In this document: in pieces, positions 1-9,722 of the stretch
How positions within the stretch are numbered: position 1 is the stretch's first letter
Layout: each line of letters opens with the position of its first letter
NCBI RefSeq assembly: GCF_000807855.2
Contig: NZ_JRYR02000001.1
Coordinates: 3,389,837-3,453,836 of the forward strand
Direction: 5' to 3'
DNA: 64,000 nt
From: Flammeovirga pacifica
Lineage (GTDB): Bacteria; Bacteroidota; Bacteroidia; Cytophagales; Flammeovirgaceae
The notes under the pieces: generated by a model
Databases searched by the model: none
What the model was told of the DNA's origin: nothing
Seen by the model: the letters and a program-made list of their open reading frames with translations, nothing else
Program-made: the position numbers and the translations under genes

Positions 1-258
<258 letters not shown>

Positions 259-475
259 AAAAATCTTTAGATCTACAATCAGATCAATGTTGTTAAATAC
301 CTGTCTCTACGAATAAAAGAAATTTTCTTTTTTGGGATCCGCTTTCGCTGATCTTGTAATTACTTTTCAATACATCAAAAGAACGTCTGAGATTTTACTC
401 TCAATGAACTATGTTTCAAGTTTTTAAAACTCCCATTCAGAGTTTTTGTGTACCTCTGTTTTCCAGAAGCGAGTG

Positions 476-508
476 CAAAGGTAAGAACTTTTAATTTAAA
501 CTTCCAAA
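476..508 (-). promoter_or_regulatory. rRNA promoter P1 (proximal)
   Basis: On the minus strand a TTTG element (plus 505-508) is separated by 21 bases from TACCTTTG (plus 476-483), matching the Bacteroidota -33/-7 promoter consensus TTTG...TAnnTTTG. The 16 bases GCGAGTGCAAAGGTAA around the -7 element are repeated exactly at P2. Transcription would start near 469 and give a leader of about 210 bases before 16S. Confidence 0.75.
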
Positions 509-664
509 TGTTTTTGAGAAAAAATTTGAAGTTTTTTTGAAGCGTTTTAAAATCAATCACTTAACTCTAAAACTGTATTTTTAAGTATCTTTTGACCACT
601 TTAAAATAACATCTATCTCCTTTAATCAGCACTTTTCAAAAGCCCTTCCGTTGAAAGGCGAGTG

Positions 665-694
665 CAAAGGTAATAATAGAAATTTAATCTGCAA
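665..694 (-). promoter_or_regulatory. rRNA promoter P2 (distal)
   Basis: A second copy of the same -7 block, TACCTTTG (plus 665-672), lies 189 bases upstream of P1, with TTG at plus 692-694 after a 19-base spacer. Two tandem promoters are common for rRNA operons. The exact identity of the 16 bases around both -7 elements (plus 469-484 and 658-673) supports function. Confidence 0.7.
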
Positions 695-803
695 TAGCTA
701 TTAAAATTTATTTAGATCTTTATACAGATAATTTTAAAAACGGGCTAAACAATAGTAAAAATAGGGTTTAATAAAATGAAACAGTACAACTCTAAACGAT
801 ATA

Positions 804-3230
804 TTAGTTATAAGGGAAGAAAATGGCATTACTCAATAAATGCATTCCACTCCACCAAAAACCTCTGAATACTGGAGATTCTACAAAATAGATCACAGTA
901 CCACTTTTTACTTGTTCAGCAGTAATCATAGATGTATTAGGCATTTTAGACTGTAGGTCGCTTCCCATAAATCCAGAAACAAGAGCATCTTTTTGCAAAA
1001 CACCCAAATTCTTTCCCTGATCTATTAAAGGAAGAAAGGTTTTATTCTGCTTTAAACTAAAATATACAGGAATCCCATTTGATATATGACTTGATGAATC
1101 TATACTAACTTGTAGCACACAACCCGCGGCTCTAGTTACTGTGGCTTTTCTTCCGGATACTCTAGACGATCTTGTTTCTTGAATAACTGATTTATGCAAT
1201 GATTCATACAAAGATGTCAAAGCATTTTCTGACATAATCTTAATAGCATTTTCAAACAAGATTACTTTACCACCCGATTTCACAAAGTTATCCACTACCT
1301 TTTTTGTACTAGGACTGTATATACCATCACTTATTATCAATATATCTGACTTCAATACTTTTGATGTAGTCAGGTTTTGCGTATCAATGATGTTTACAGG
1401 TAAATGAAGTATCTCATCAAAATAATACCATAATGCACCGAAATCTAATGCACTTGTTTCATCTCCTCCGAGGATACTAATCTTGGGTTTCTTAAATACA
1501 CTTAAGCTATTATTAAAGTCTGCTTCAGTAATCGATAACCATTTATAATTACAACTTTTTAGTCTTTCCTTAATAAGGTTTTTATTGGTTTGAAAAATAA
1601 GAGCATCTCCTCTTTTGAATTCTTCTTTACCTATCGTTGTATCTCTTTCTAAATAATAGACTGACTGTTCACTCATTAATTGCGTCACCACCTTAATATT
1701 ATCAACACTTGACCAAGGAATAAATAATGTAGAATTACTTGTAGGTTCAATTTCTTTTTCTTCAACCTCGTCCACTAATAGATGATGATTAATTTTATTT
1801 TTAACTGCAATTGCATCTAAACCATATGCATAAGGTAAAGCCCATGCAGTTAGATCATACGTTAAGGAATCAGTTCTTTCTGCAAATGGTTCTAATAATA
1901 CTTGTAATGCTCGACCTTTTGGTTGATCTATATTAAAAATTATATCTCCCTTATCTACTTTATACTTTCCGGATTTGTTAGTAGGATAATGATATCCATT
2001 TACATGAAAATCTTCAGCTGTATATTGATGTTTGATTTGATGACGATCCATTAAATCTAATAATCTATCAATGTCCTTCTCTTTTCTAAATGATTTTTTA
2101 ATAATAAAATATTGGTATTCCCCTTTAGGTTGATCTTCAAAAAAGTTTTGAAATTGATTTAATAGATCTTTTTTGTTTTCATCAGCAGAGTATATGGTCA
2201 CTAAAGATGTTTCAAAGTGTTTTTCAATTCTGTTTTTCAACGTTAGTGGTTGATCTAAATTCGAACTCTTAAGCTCTAAACCGGCTACTCCATGACCTCC
2301 CTGTTCAAAAGTAAAACCTACAGCTCCATTAAAAGAGGTCCAACTATCTCCGTAAGACGGATAAAGTAAATCAAAAATCTCTTCAGTAAAATAATCCCAC
2401 TGATTTTCATTAAACAGGGTTTCATAGTTATCAGAAGCAATTTTTTGATATTTTCTTTGCCAAGCTGTAATGGATTGATGTACTGGTTCTGCAGGAGGAC
2501 CAAAGAAATAGGAATATTGAGGCATCATTTCATGAAAATCAACATATATATGAGGCATATACTCTTTATATACCTCATACCTTAATTGAGATTCTTTTTG
2601 TGTTTGCCAAGCCCAATCTCTATTCAAGTCAAACAAATAATGATTGTATCTACCCGAAGGCCATTTTTCTTTATGTGTCCAATGACTTAATGAAGAATTA
2701 ATGAACCTCCCTTTTTTCATTCTATAATCATTGACATAACGATCCCTGCCGTCGGGATTTAAGCAAGGGTCAATAACAATCACAAGGTTTTCTAATGCTT
2801 TTTTTAATTTGATTTCATCAGAAGATAAAAGGTGATGTATTACTTTTAAAGCTACTTCTGTTCCTGAAGCTTCATTTCCATGAACGTTATAGCCTAACCA
2901 AACTATTGGGATGTTTGTATTGATTTTTCCTGATGTCAATTTAGTTCTTACTAAATTATCAGATTTGATCTTTTCTAGGTTATTTATATTGCTTTCTGAT
3001 GAAATGACCATCAAAGTCAATCTTCTCCCTTCTGTAGTTTTTCCATACTCATGTATTAAAGTATTCTTTGGAAATACTCTATGAGCTTCTTCTATATAAT
3101 CAATCATTTGATGATGGTAGGTAAAATTACTACCTAACTCATAGCCTAAAAATCGACTTGGAGATGATAATTGAGCAAAAGAAGAAAAATTGAAAAAAAA
3201 TAAAACGAAAAGAAGCGAAAGACTCCTCAT
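804..3230 (-). CDS. M14 family zinc carboxypeptidase, secreted
   Basis: Protein of 808 residues with a signal peptide (about 1-20, ending SFAQ). The M14 peptidase core is complete by eye: zinc ligands H117 and E120 in HGNE, NPDGR at 158-162, DLNRD at 201-205, the third ligand H233 in DFHE, and a likely catalytic glutamate E309 in FTFEQ. Such enzymes remove C-terminal amino acids or cut amide bonds in peptides. The C-terminal 450 residues are a long extension with a glutamine-amidotransferase-like look in places, as seen in large Bacteroidota M14 proteins. It is transcribed alone; the next gene upstream is on the other strand. Substrate unknown. Confidence 0.88.
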   Translation of the reverse strand: MRSLSLLFVLFFFNFSSFAQLSSPSRFLGYELGSNFTYHHQMIDYIEEAHRVFPKNTLIHEYGKTTEGRRLTLMVISSESNINNLEKIKSDNLVRTKLTSGKINTNIPIVWLGYNVHGNEASGTEVALKVIHHLLSSDEIKLKKALENLVIVIDPCLNPDGRDRYVNDYRMKKGRFINSSLSHWTHKEKWPSGRYNHYLFDLNRDWAWQTQKESQLRYEVYKEYMPHIYVDFHEMMPQYSYFFGPPAEPVHQSITAWQRKYQKIASDNYETLFNENQWDYFTEEIFDLLYPSYGDSWTSFNGAVGFTFEQGGHGVAGLELKSSNLDQPLTLKNRIEKHFETSLVTIYSADENKKDLLNQFQNFFEDQPKGEYQYFIIKKSFRKEKDIDRLLDLMDRHQIKHQYTAEDFHVNGYHYPTNKSGKYKVDKGDIIFNIDQPKGRALQVLLEPFAERTDSLTYDLTAWALPYAYGLDAIAVKNKINHHLLVDEVEEKEIEPTSNSTLFIPWSSVDNIKVVTQLMSEQSVYYLERDTTIGKEEFKRGDALIFQTNKNLIKERLKSCNYKWLSITEADFNNSLSVFKKPKISILGGDETSALDFGALWYYFDEILHLPVNIIDTQNLTTSKVLKSDILIISDGIYSPSTKKVVDNFVKSGGKVILFENAIKIMSENALTSLYESLHKSVIQETRSSRVSGRKATVTRAAGCVLQVSIDSSSHISNGIPVYFSLKQNKTFLPLIDQGKNLGVLQKDALVSGFMGSDLQSKMPNTSMITAEQVKSGTVIYFVESPVFRGFWWSGMHLLSNAIFFPYN

Positions 3231-3505
3231 GTGAAAAAGCTTAATCCTTGAATTATAATTAATTATAGTTCAAGTTATGAATTTTGTTTAGAATGAGGAT
3301 TAATTTATTGTAAAAAAAGAAGAATACATATGAAACAACTAACGCTCATAACACAACTATCTGATAAGTAATCAGTTAGTTATACTATAAAAATCGTAAA
3401 ATATACACTTAGAAATTTTATATAATAAATATAAATGGCTATAATTGTGTATAAGGTATCCCCCTTAGAACCAAATAATTTCATTTACTACTATTTTATT
3501 TTTTC

Positions 3506-3916
3506 ATGCGACTATTCAAAATGTTTTTTACCCTATGTTTTGCTCTATTAATGATCAGCATGGGGTCATCATTTGCAAATGACAACAATGGACCTACTTC
3601 AAAGTCTAATGTTAGTACCACTTCAAAAGCAACAACTAGATACATCTTTTTAAAAGCTGTAAGAAAGGATTGTTTAGATGGTGATACTGAAATTCTCTCT
3701 TCTATTGTAGAAATTGATATCACAAAATTCTCTAAGGAAAAATTTCAACTTCTAGCAGAATTTCAACAAGAAATTCAACAGAAGTATCCTAAGAATGTGA
3801 TTCATGTAAATTTAGGTTGTATTGAAGGTGTTTATACTAACCTTCGTGAAGCAACAAGTGCTAAAAAGGATATTATTGACAACGTCAGAGAAGTTCGTTC
3901 AATAGTTCTTAAGTAA
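3506..3916 (+). CDS. Small secreted protein of unknown function
   Basis: Protein of 136 residues with a clear signal peptide (about 1-25, hydrophobic FFTLCFALLMISM then SSFAN). The mature part has a serine/threonine-rich linker followed by a small mixed alpha/beta domain with two cysteines (DCLDGD and NLGCIEG) that could form a disulfide after export. A second ATG five codons in (3521) is an equally good start. A strong intrinsic terminator follows directly, and the gene stands alone between two minus-strand genes, which supports a real single-gene transcript. I do not recognise the family. Confidence 0.72.
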   Translation: MRLFKMFFTLCFALLMISMGSSFANDNNGPTSKSNVSTTSKATTRYIFLKAVRKDCLDGDTEILSSIVEIDITKFSKEKFQLLAEFQQEIQQKYPKNVIHVNLGCIEGVYTNLREATSAKKDIIDNVREVRSIVLK

Positions 3917-3920
3917 AAAG

Positions 3921-3957
3921 AAAGCGATGTAACCTTTAGGATACATCGCTTTTTTAT
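3921..3957 (+). terminator. Intrinsic terminator after the small secreted protein gene
   Basis: An 11-bp perfect stem AAAGCGATGTA (3921-3931) / TACATCGCTTT (3942-3952) with a 10-base loop runs into a T tract. It ends the plus-strand gene and lies 12 bases from the 3' end of clpB, so it may act in both directions. Confidence 0.88.
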
Positions 3958-3968
3958 TTCTAATAAGA

Positions 3969-6584
3969 TTATCTGTTTTTGAATATCAATTGATCAGAAG
4001 CAGCATTGTAATCTATTAAAACAATACTGTCTTTTTCGATATCACCACTTAAGATAGATTTTGATAAATCATTCAAAATATACCTTTGAATAACTCTCTT
4101 TAATGGTCTAGCTCCAAATTCAGGTTCATAACCTAAATCTGCTACTTTACTTAAAGCTTCTTCAGTTATTTCTAACTCTACACCATTATTTCTAATTCTT
4201 TGTTTAATATCCTTAAACTGAATTGAAGCAATCTTTGTCATGTTCTCTCTTGTTAGAGGTTGGAACATCATAATTTCATCTATTCTATTTAAGAACTCCG
4301 GACGAACGGTTTGTTTTAACAACTGAAGTGCTTTGTCTTTACTCTCTTCAAGAATTGCCTCTTTCTCAATTGTTGTTGTCGCATTTTCCAAATCACCAAT
4401 TTTATCCATCATGAAATGAGCCCCCATATTTGAGGTCATAATCACAATTGTATTCTTAAAATCAGCAAGTCTTCCTTTATTATCTGTTAAACGACCGTCA
4501 TCTAGAACTTGTAGTAAGATATTAAACACATCGGGGTGTGCTTTTTCTATCTCATCTAGTAAAATAACAGAATAAGGTCTTCTTCTTACTTCTTCAGTTA
4601 GTTGACCACCTTCATCGTAACCAACATAGCCCGGAGGCGCTCCAATTAAACGACTTACGGCATGTCTTTCTTGATATTCTGACATATCAATTCTTACCAT
4701 TGCCTTTTCGTCATCAAAAAGGTATTCTGCTAATGCTTTAGCTAATTCTGTCTTACCAACACCTGTTGTTCCTAAGAATAAGAATGAACCAATAGGTCTC
4801 CTTGGGTCTTGTAAACCTGCTCTACTTCTACGAACAGCATCAGATATTGCGGTGATTGCTTCGTCTTGGCCAGCTACCCTTTTTCCTAATTCAGATTCTA
4901 AATGAAGTAGTTTTTCTCTTTCACCCTTCATCATTTTAGTAACAGGTATTCCAGTCCAACGTGCTACTACTTCAGCAATATCATCAGAAGTCACTTCTTG
5001 TTTTAGCATTAAATTTCCGCCTTCTGCTTCTTTTTCTGCTTCAGCTTGAAATTTTTCTAACTGTTTTTCCGATTCGACAATCTTACCATAGCGAATTTCA
5101 GCAACTCTACCATAATCTCCGCCTCTTTCTGCTTGATCAGCTTCAATCTTATATTTATCGATATCTACTTTTAACTGTTTAATGGTATCAAGAGTTTGTT
5201 TTTCTCTTTTCCACTCATCTTCAAGTTCGTTTAATTTACTTGTTAGCAAACGAATTTGATCAGTTATTATATTTTCTTTCTCTTTATCATTTTCTCTTCG
5301 AATGGCTTCCCTTTCAATTTCAAGTTGCATCACTTTACGTTTGATCTCATCGACTTCTTCAGGCATTGAGTTCATTTGTATACGCATTCTTGCAGCAGCT
5401 TCATCCATTAAATCAATGGCTTTATCAGGAAGAAAACGATCAGAAATATATCTATTGGATAATTCTACTGACGCTATAATTGCATCATCTTTAATTCTTA
5501 CTCCGTGATGTACTTCGTATTTTTCTTTGATACCTCTTAAAATAGAAATCGCATCATCTACAGTAGGTTCACCAATTGTTACCGGCTGAAACCTTCTTTC
5601 AAGAGCTTTATCTTTTTCGATGTATTTTTGATACTCTTTTAATGTAGTTGCACCAATTGATCTTAATTCCCCTCTCGCTAAAGCAGGTTTTAATAAATTA
5701 GCTGCATCCATAGCACTATCACCTCCGGCACCCGCACCAATTAATGTATGGATTTCGTCGATGAATAAGATGATTTTTCCTTCCGCACTTTGTACTTCTT
5801 TGATTACTGCTTTGAGTCTTTCTTCGAACTCTCCTTTATACTTTGCTCCAGCAACCAACGCCCCCATATCTAAAGACGCAATCGAAATATCTTCTAAATT
5901 TTCAGGTATATCCCCTGCCACTATCCTTTGTGCTAACCCTTCGGCAATAGCTGTTTTTCCTACTCCAGGCTCACCAATTAACATTGGATTGTTTTTAGTT
6001 CTTCGTGAAAGTATTTGAAGTACTCTACGAATTTCCTCATCTCTGCCTATAACAGGATCAAGCTTACCATCTCTAGCTAGTTGAGTAAGGTCTACTGCAT
6101 ATCGTTCTAAAGATTGATATTGTCCTTCAGCATTTTGGTCTGTGACTTTACCTCCTTTACGAAGTTCAGTAATCGCCTTTTTCAAATAGTCATTGGTAAA
6201 ACCCGATTGCTTTAAAAGTTGAGCAACTTTATCATTTCCTTGTAAAAGACCTATTAATATATGTTCTACAGCGACAAACTCGTCACCCATTTCTGACATA
6301 TATCTTTCCGCATCCTGAAGCGTTTTTGCTGCTTCGTTGGATAAGTACGGATTATCTCCAGAAGATTTTGGATAAGTAGAAACAATACTATCCAATTGTT
6401 GATCTAAGGCTATTTTATCTGCTTTTATCTTATTAGTCAAGAAAGTAATCATATTATCTTCTTGTTCGATAATTGCTTTTAAAATGTGTCCTTTTTCAAT
6501 AATTTGTTGTTGATATCCCTTCGCAATAGTTTGTGCTTTTTGCAATGCCTCTTGAGAACGGATTGTATATTTTTCAAAATTCAT
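3969..6584 (-). CDS. clpB: ATP-dependent disaggregase ClpB
   Basis: Protein of 871 residues, the usual length for ClpB. Order: N-terminal substrate domain (1-145), first AAA+ module with Walker A GEPGVGKT (204-211), a long coiled-coil middle domain rich in E, K and R (about 400-530), then a second AAA+ module with Walker A GTTGVGKT (605-612), and the D2-small domain. The middle domain separates ClpB from ClpA/ClpC. It rescues aggregated proteins with DnaK. Starts at an ATG opening with MNFEKYT, typical of the family in Bacteroidota. I looked for a CIRCE operator upstream and found none, so heat-shock control is not visible from the sequence. Confidence 0.97.
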   Translation of the reverse strand: MNFEKYTIRSQEALQKAQTIAKGYQQQIIEKGHILKAIIEQEDNMITFLTNKIKADKIALDQQLDSIVSTYPKSSGDNPYLSNEAAKTLQDAERYMSEMGDEFVAVEHILIGLLQGNDKVAQLLKQSGFTNDYLKKAITELRKGGKVTDQNAEGQYQSLERYAVDLTQLARDGKLDPVIGRDEEIRRVLQILSRRTKNNPMLIGEPGVGKTAIAEGLAQRIVAGDIPENLEDISIASLDMGALVAGAKYKGEFEERLKAVIKEVQSAEGKIILFIDEIHTLIGAGAGGDSAMDAANLLKPALARGELRSIGATTLKEYQKYIEKDKALERRFQPVTIGEPTVDDAISILRGIKEKYEVHHGVRIKDDAIIASVELSNRYISDRFLPDKAIDLMDEAAARMRIQMNSMPEEVDEIKRKVMQLEIEREAIRRENDKEKENIITDQIRLLTSKLNELEDEWKREKQTLDTIKQLKVDIDKYKIEADQAERGGDYGRVAEIRYGKIVESEKQLEKFQAEAEKEAEGGNLMLKQEVTSDDIAEVVARWTGIPVTKMMKGEREKLLHLESELGKRVAGQDEAITAISDAVRRSRAGLQDPRRPIGSFLFLGTTGVGKTELAKALAEYLFDDEKAMVRIDMSEYQERHAVSRLIGAPPGYVGYDEGGQLTEEVRRRPYSVILLDEIEKAHPDVFNILLQVLDDGRLTDNKGRLADFKNTIVIMTSNMGAHFMMDKIGDLENATTTIEKEAILEESKDKALQLLKQTVRPEFLNRIDEIMMFQPLTRENMTKIASIQFKDIKQRIRNNGVELEITEEALSKVADLGYEPEFGARPLKRVIQRYILNDLSKSILSGDIEKDSIVLIDYNAASDQLIFKNR

Positions 6585-6871
6585 ATTCTTTGATTATTAA
6601 TTTAAGTTATAGAGACTCAATTAAATTTTACATATACCCATTGACCAATAACCGTTCAAAAATGCTTTTTAAGACATAATTTCCACATCGCATCAATTAT
6701 TTAATAAAACTTAAGACAAAAAGTCACTAACTCACTTAAAAACAACTCATTACACTGACATCTAGACAGATTAAATAGCACAAAAGAAAATAATACTACT
6801 ATTTCCTGTCCACCTGCTTCATTCATTTGTCAATTAAACATAGCACTACTTAAAATAATTACCCTCATCTC

Positions 6872-6949
6872 ATGAAAATAATCGAATATATCGGATTAAC
6901 TGTTTTAGCTGTTGTTGTAATATTTAAATCCATCCTCCTCGGAAAATAA
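6872..6949 (+). CDS. Possible 25-residue single-span membrane protein
   Basis: ATG-initiated frame of 25 codons ending in TAA, encoding MKIIEYIGLTVLAVVVIFK and then six more residues (SILLGK). It is one hydrophobic helix with lysines at both ends, the pattern of bacterial small membrane proteins. It is too short for a statistical coding test and has no recognised family, promoter or ribosome binding site. It could be chance in AT-rich DNA. Confidence 0.3.
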   Translation: MKIIEYIGLTVLAVVVIFKSILLGK

Positions 6950-6953
6950 AAAA

Positions 6954-6977
6954 GGCAATTGTATTGCTACAACTGCC
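6954..6977 (-). terminator. Terminator of the GH15 gene
   Basis: Stem of ten pairs with one mismatch (plus GGCAATTGTA 6954-6963 / TACAACTGCC 6968-6977). On the minus strand it is followed by a T6 run, placing it 25 bases after the GH15 stop codon. Confidence 0.8.
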
Positions 6978-7001
6978 CTTAACTTTAAGTCCCCCTATTT
7001 A

Positions 7002-8789
7002 TTACAAGAAATTAGGAAGGTCTAATTTCTTCGAAATTCTGTAAGCGGCATTCATCAAACCTACATGACTGTATGTTTGAGGGAAATTACCCCACTGGCT
7101 TCCATCATTAGAATCTACATCTTCTGATAACAAACCAACATGGTTAGCATAGCTACTTACTTTTTCAAAGTATTCAATTGCTTCTTTCACTCTTCCTACG
7201 CAAGCTAAAGCTTCAATGTACCAATAAGCACATATTAAGAAAGTAGTTTCAGGAGCTCCAAAATCATCAACGTGACGGTAACGATAGAATAATCCATCTT
7301 TGGCCATCAATTCTTTTTCCATTCCAGCAAGATGTCTTTTTGCTCTTTCTGAATTAGGATCAAGATAGTTCATAGTAATCAATTGCAAACAAGAAGCATC
7401 CATATCTTTAGAGTTTGCTGCTTGCATATATACTCCCGTTTCTTCATCATAACAACGTTCGATCATTTCTGCAGCTCTTTCCTTAATTTTTAAGGCTTTG
7501 TCTGCCATCTTTACGTCGTCAAAATATTGAGCCATTTTATAGGCAGCTGATGCCCCTGCCCAGTGGAATAAGAAAGTATAACAGTAATGTCCAGGTCTAT
7601 CTCTAAATTCCCAAAGTCCTGCATCTTTCTCCTCCATAGTATCAGCAATTTTCTGTAAAGTATGCTCTACCAAATTCTTTGTGTGCATACGATACTTATT
7701 TGTAAATCGCTTATCGGCATAAAGAGGTAATAATGATGTTAATACCTGTCCATATACATCATTTTGAATATGAGTATAAGCATCATTACCAATTCTTACT
7801 GGTTTATTTTCTCCCAAATACCCTTTTAAAGGCATTTCAATTTCTGTAATCTGCTTTTGAGCAGTAATAGTATATAGTGGCTGGTAACGGTCTTCCTCTT
7901 GTCGAGTAACATTCTCGATATATTTGAAGTAAGCTTCTACTTCTTCAAAGTGACCAATATTGTTAAAGGCATTCAGTGTATAGAAAGAATCCCTCATCCA
8001 ACAATATCTATAATCCCAATTTCGAGTACTCTTATGGTATTCAGGTAATGAAGTTGTTCCTGAGGCGATAATAGCTCCAGTATCTTCATATTGATGAATT
8101 TTAAGAATTAGAGAAGAACGAATTAATTTTTCTTGATGGAAGAAACTAATAGATGTTGATTTCACCCAATTTCTCCAATATCTTTTGGTTTTAGTAAAGA
8201 AAGCCTCCGATGTTGCTTCAATAGCAGCTTCTAATGGTGCTCCATAAGTTAAAACCGTATAAACTGCTCCACTCAACACAAATGGATTTTCTTCCATTAC
8301 ATAAGAAAGCGGAATATTTGTAGTTAAGCGCATATGTTGATCATATCCCAGATATCTGATATGATTAGACCCTTGAGATTTTTCTGGTGTAAACTCACCA
8401 TATTCACCTGTTGGATTACAAACTACTTTAATTGACGGAGTACCTTTTAATGGTTCGATCTTTCTGATCATCATTAAAGGCTTATAATAACGGTCGTCTT
8501 GTTCAAAACGTGGAGCAAAGTCGGTTACTTTAAAGTTACCTTCTTCTGTATACACTTCTGTAACAAGAATATTGGTGTTGGTAATATAATATTGTTTCGT
8601 TTCTATGATTTTCGCAGTAGGTTTAACAGAGAACTCTCCACCCTTTTCATCATCAAGTAAATCACCGAAAATAAAACTACTATCAAATCTTGGCCAACAC
8701 AACCAACGCACACTAGCTTTTGTATCAATATAGGCCATAAACGCACAGTTACCTATAACGCCCATATCGTACTTATGAGTTTTTTTCAT
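7002..8789 (-). CDS. Glycoside hydrolase family 15 protein (glucoamylase/trehalase-like)
   Basis: Protein of 595 residues without a signal peptide, so probably cytoplasmic. The N-terminal beta-sandwich (1-220) begins GVIGNCAFMAYI and includes WLCWPRFDS; the (alpha/alpha)6 barrel carries the GH15 block TRNWDYRYCWMRD (around 255-267) and GLWEFRD (around 392), whose glutamate is the expected general acid. GH15 enzymes release glucose from alpha-glucans, isomalto-oligosaccharides or trehalose. The bacterial cytoplasmic branch includes trehalases, so the substrate is open. It is monocistronic, with its own terminator. Confidence 0.92.
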   Translation of the reverse strand: MKKTHKYDMGVIGNCAFMAYIDTKASVRWLCWPRFDSSFIFGDLLDDEKGGEFSVKPTAKIIETKQYYITNTNILVTEVYTEEGNFKVTDFAPRFEQDDRYYKPLMMIRKIEPLKGTPSIKVVCNPTGEYGEFTPEKSQGSNHIRYLGYDQHMRLTTNIPLSYVMEENPFVLSGAVYTVLTYGAPLEAAIEATSEAFFTKTKRYWRNWVKSTSISFFHQEKLIRSSLILKIHQYEDTGAIIASGTTSLPEYHKSTRNWDYRYCWMRDSFYTLNAFNNIGHFEEVEAYFKYIENVTRQEEDRYQPLYTITAQKQITEIEMPLKGYLGENKPVRIGNDAYTHIQNDVYGQVLTSLLPLYADKRFTNKYRMHTKNLVEHTLQKIADTMEEKDAGLWEFRDRPGHYCYTFLFHWAGASAAYKMAQYFDDVKMADKALKIKERAAEMIERCYDEETGVYMQAANSKDMDASCLQLITMNYLDPNSERAKRHLAGMEKELMAKDGLFYRYRHVDDFGAPETTFLICAYWYIEALACVGRVKEAIEYFEKVSSYANHVGLLSEDVDSNDGSQWGNFPQTYSHVGLMNAAYRISKKLDLPNFL

Positions 8790-9134
8790 GTTTAGTATTA
8801 AAATTATTTGTCATTTTGGATGTTTGTCTGTTTTCAATTTAAGAATAAAAACATCAAAAAATAAATTTCTGTCTATAGCAATTTTGAATTAATGTAATTT
8901 AGAATCAGATATTTTGAAGTGAATTTTAGATTTACGAATTGATTTAGTGATTAAATTATTTAAAATAGAAAAGATGACAAGGTTTTTGCTTATTAATTAT
9001 CAAATCAATTATTCTATGCTTCAGAGTTAATTCTCTTTTCTATGAGAAATTCCTAAATTGTGAATCAAAATAACTTTTAGGAAATAGTAAAATTCAAGAA
9101 TAAGAATTAATTTTTTGATTAACATTTATATATC
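8790..9134. other. Divergent intergenic region, GH15 / DUF1573 genes
   Basis: This 345-base, very AT-rich region must hold the promoters of both outward-facing genes. I could not find a full TTG/TAnnTTTG pair for either side, and no small gene or repeat stands out. Confidence 0.5.
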
Positions 9135-9521
9135 ATGAAAAAGGTTTTATTTACTTTTTTAATCAGTTTATTTGCTCTTGCTGTAAATGCACAAGATGCA
9201 GCAGGACCTGTAATAACATTTGCAGAAAACACTTATGAATTCGGAGACATCCATCAAGGTGATGTTGTAGAGCACACTTTTAAGTTTACAAATACAGGAG
9301 ACGCACCTTTAGTTGTTACTAATGTTACTACTACTTGCGGATGTACTGCTCCAAAATGGCCAAAAGAACCAATAGCTCCAGGCGACGAAGGACAAATTTT
9401 AGTAAAATTCAATTCTCGTGGTAAAAGAGGTGTTCAGAATAAACCAATTACTGTTTATTCCAATGCAAAATCAACAACTAGAATATCAATCACTACAAAC
9501 GTATTGGTAGATAATAACTAG
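9135..9521 (+). CDS. DUF1573 domain-containing exported protein
   Basis: Protein of 128 residues: signal peptide (1-19, ending NAQ), then one DUF1573 immunoglobulin-like domain. The conserved block FEFGDI/YEFGDIHQGD, then TNTGDAPLVVTNV, the double-cysteine motif TTCGCTAP and the KFNSRGKRG stretch are all present. The family is abundant in Bacteroidota and its function is unknown; the fold resembles domains that bind other envelope proteins. It is a paralogue of the lipoprotein at 34443-34907, which has the same motifs. Confidence 0.88.
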   Translation: MKKVLFTFLISLFALAVNAQDAAGPVITFAENTYEFGDIHQGDVVEHTFKFTNTGDAPLVVTNVTTTCGCTAPKWPKEPIAPGDEGQILVKFNSRGKRGVQNKPITVYSNAKSTTRISITTNVLVDNN

Positions 9522-9544
9522 TCTTGAATATATTTTTTATGAAG

Positions 9545-9575
9545 AAGGCTTCGATACTCGAAGCCTTTTTTATTG
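9545..9575 (+). terminator. Intrinsic terminator after the DUF1573 gene
   Basis: Nine-bp perfect stem AAGGCTTCG (9545-9553) / CGAAGCCTT (9559-9567) with a five-base loop and a T tract. Confidence 0.88.
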
Positions 9576-9722
9576 TATTTCAAAAAGTTACAAACTATCA
9601 ATAATTTAACATTGATTGTTAAACATATTTAAATAAGGAGTCAAAACACGTCCTATGAGACAAATAGACTCGTTATGATTATTATATGATTTAACATTAT
9701 AAAATATTAACTATCTAAAATT

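Larger units (their letters stand above)
259..803 (-). other. rRNA operon leader and promoter region
   Basis: This 545-base stretch has no credible gene. It holds the transcribed 16S leader (about 259-468) and two tandem Bacteroidota-type promoters further right. An imperfect inverted repeat rich in A and T around 316-334 could form part of a processing stem. The reading frame at 375-560 is low-complexity and overlaps promoter P1, so it is rejected. The downstream end of the M14 peptidase gene at 804 borders the region; I see no strong terminator for that gene. Confidence 0.75.
6585..7001. other. Intergenic region between clpB and the GH15 gene
   Basis: This 417-base AT-rich gap contains the clpB upstream region, a possible 25-codon small membrane protein gene (6872-6949), and the terminator of the minus-strand GH15 gene (6954-6977). 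No other feature was recognised, and no clear TAnnTTTG promoter was found for clpB. Confidence 0.6.

Noticed and set aside
6585-6700. CIRCE operator at clpB
   Set aside because: No TTAGCACTC-N9-GAGTGCTAA or near match was found.
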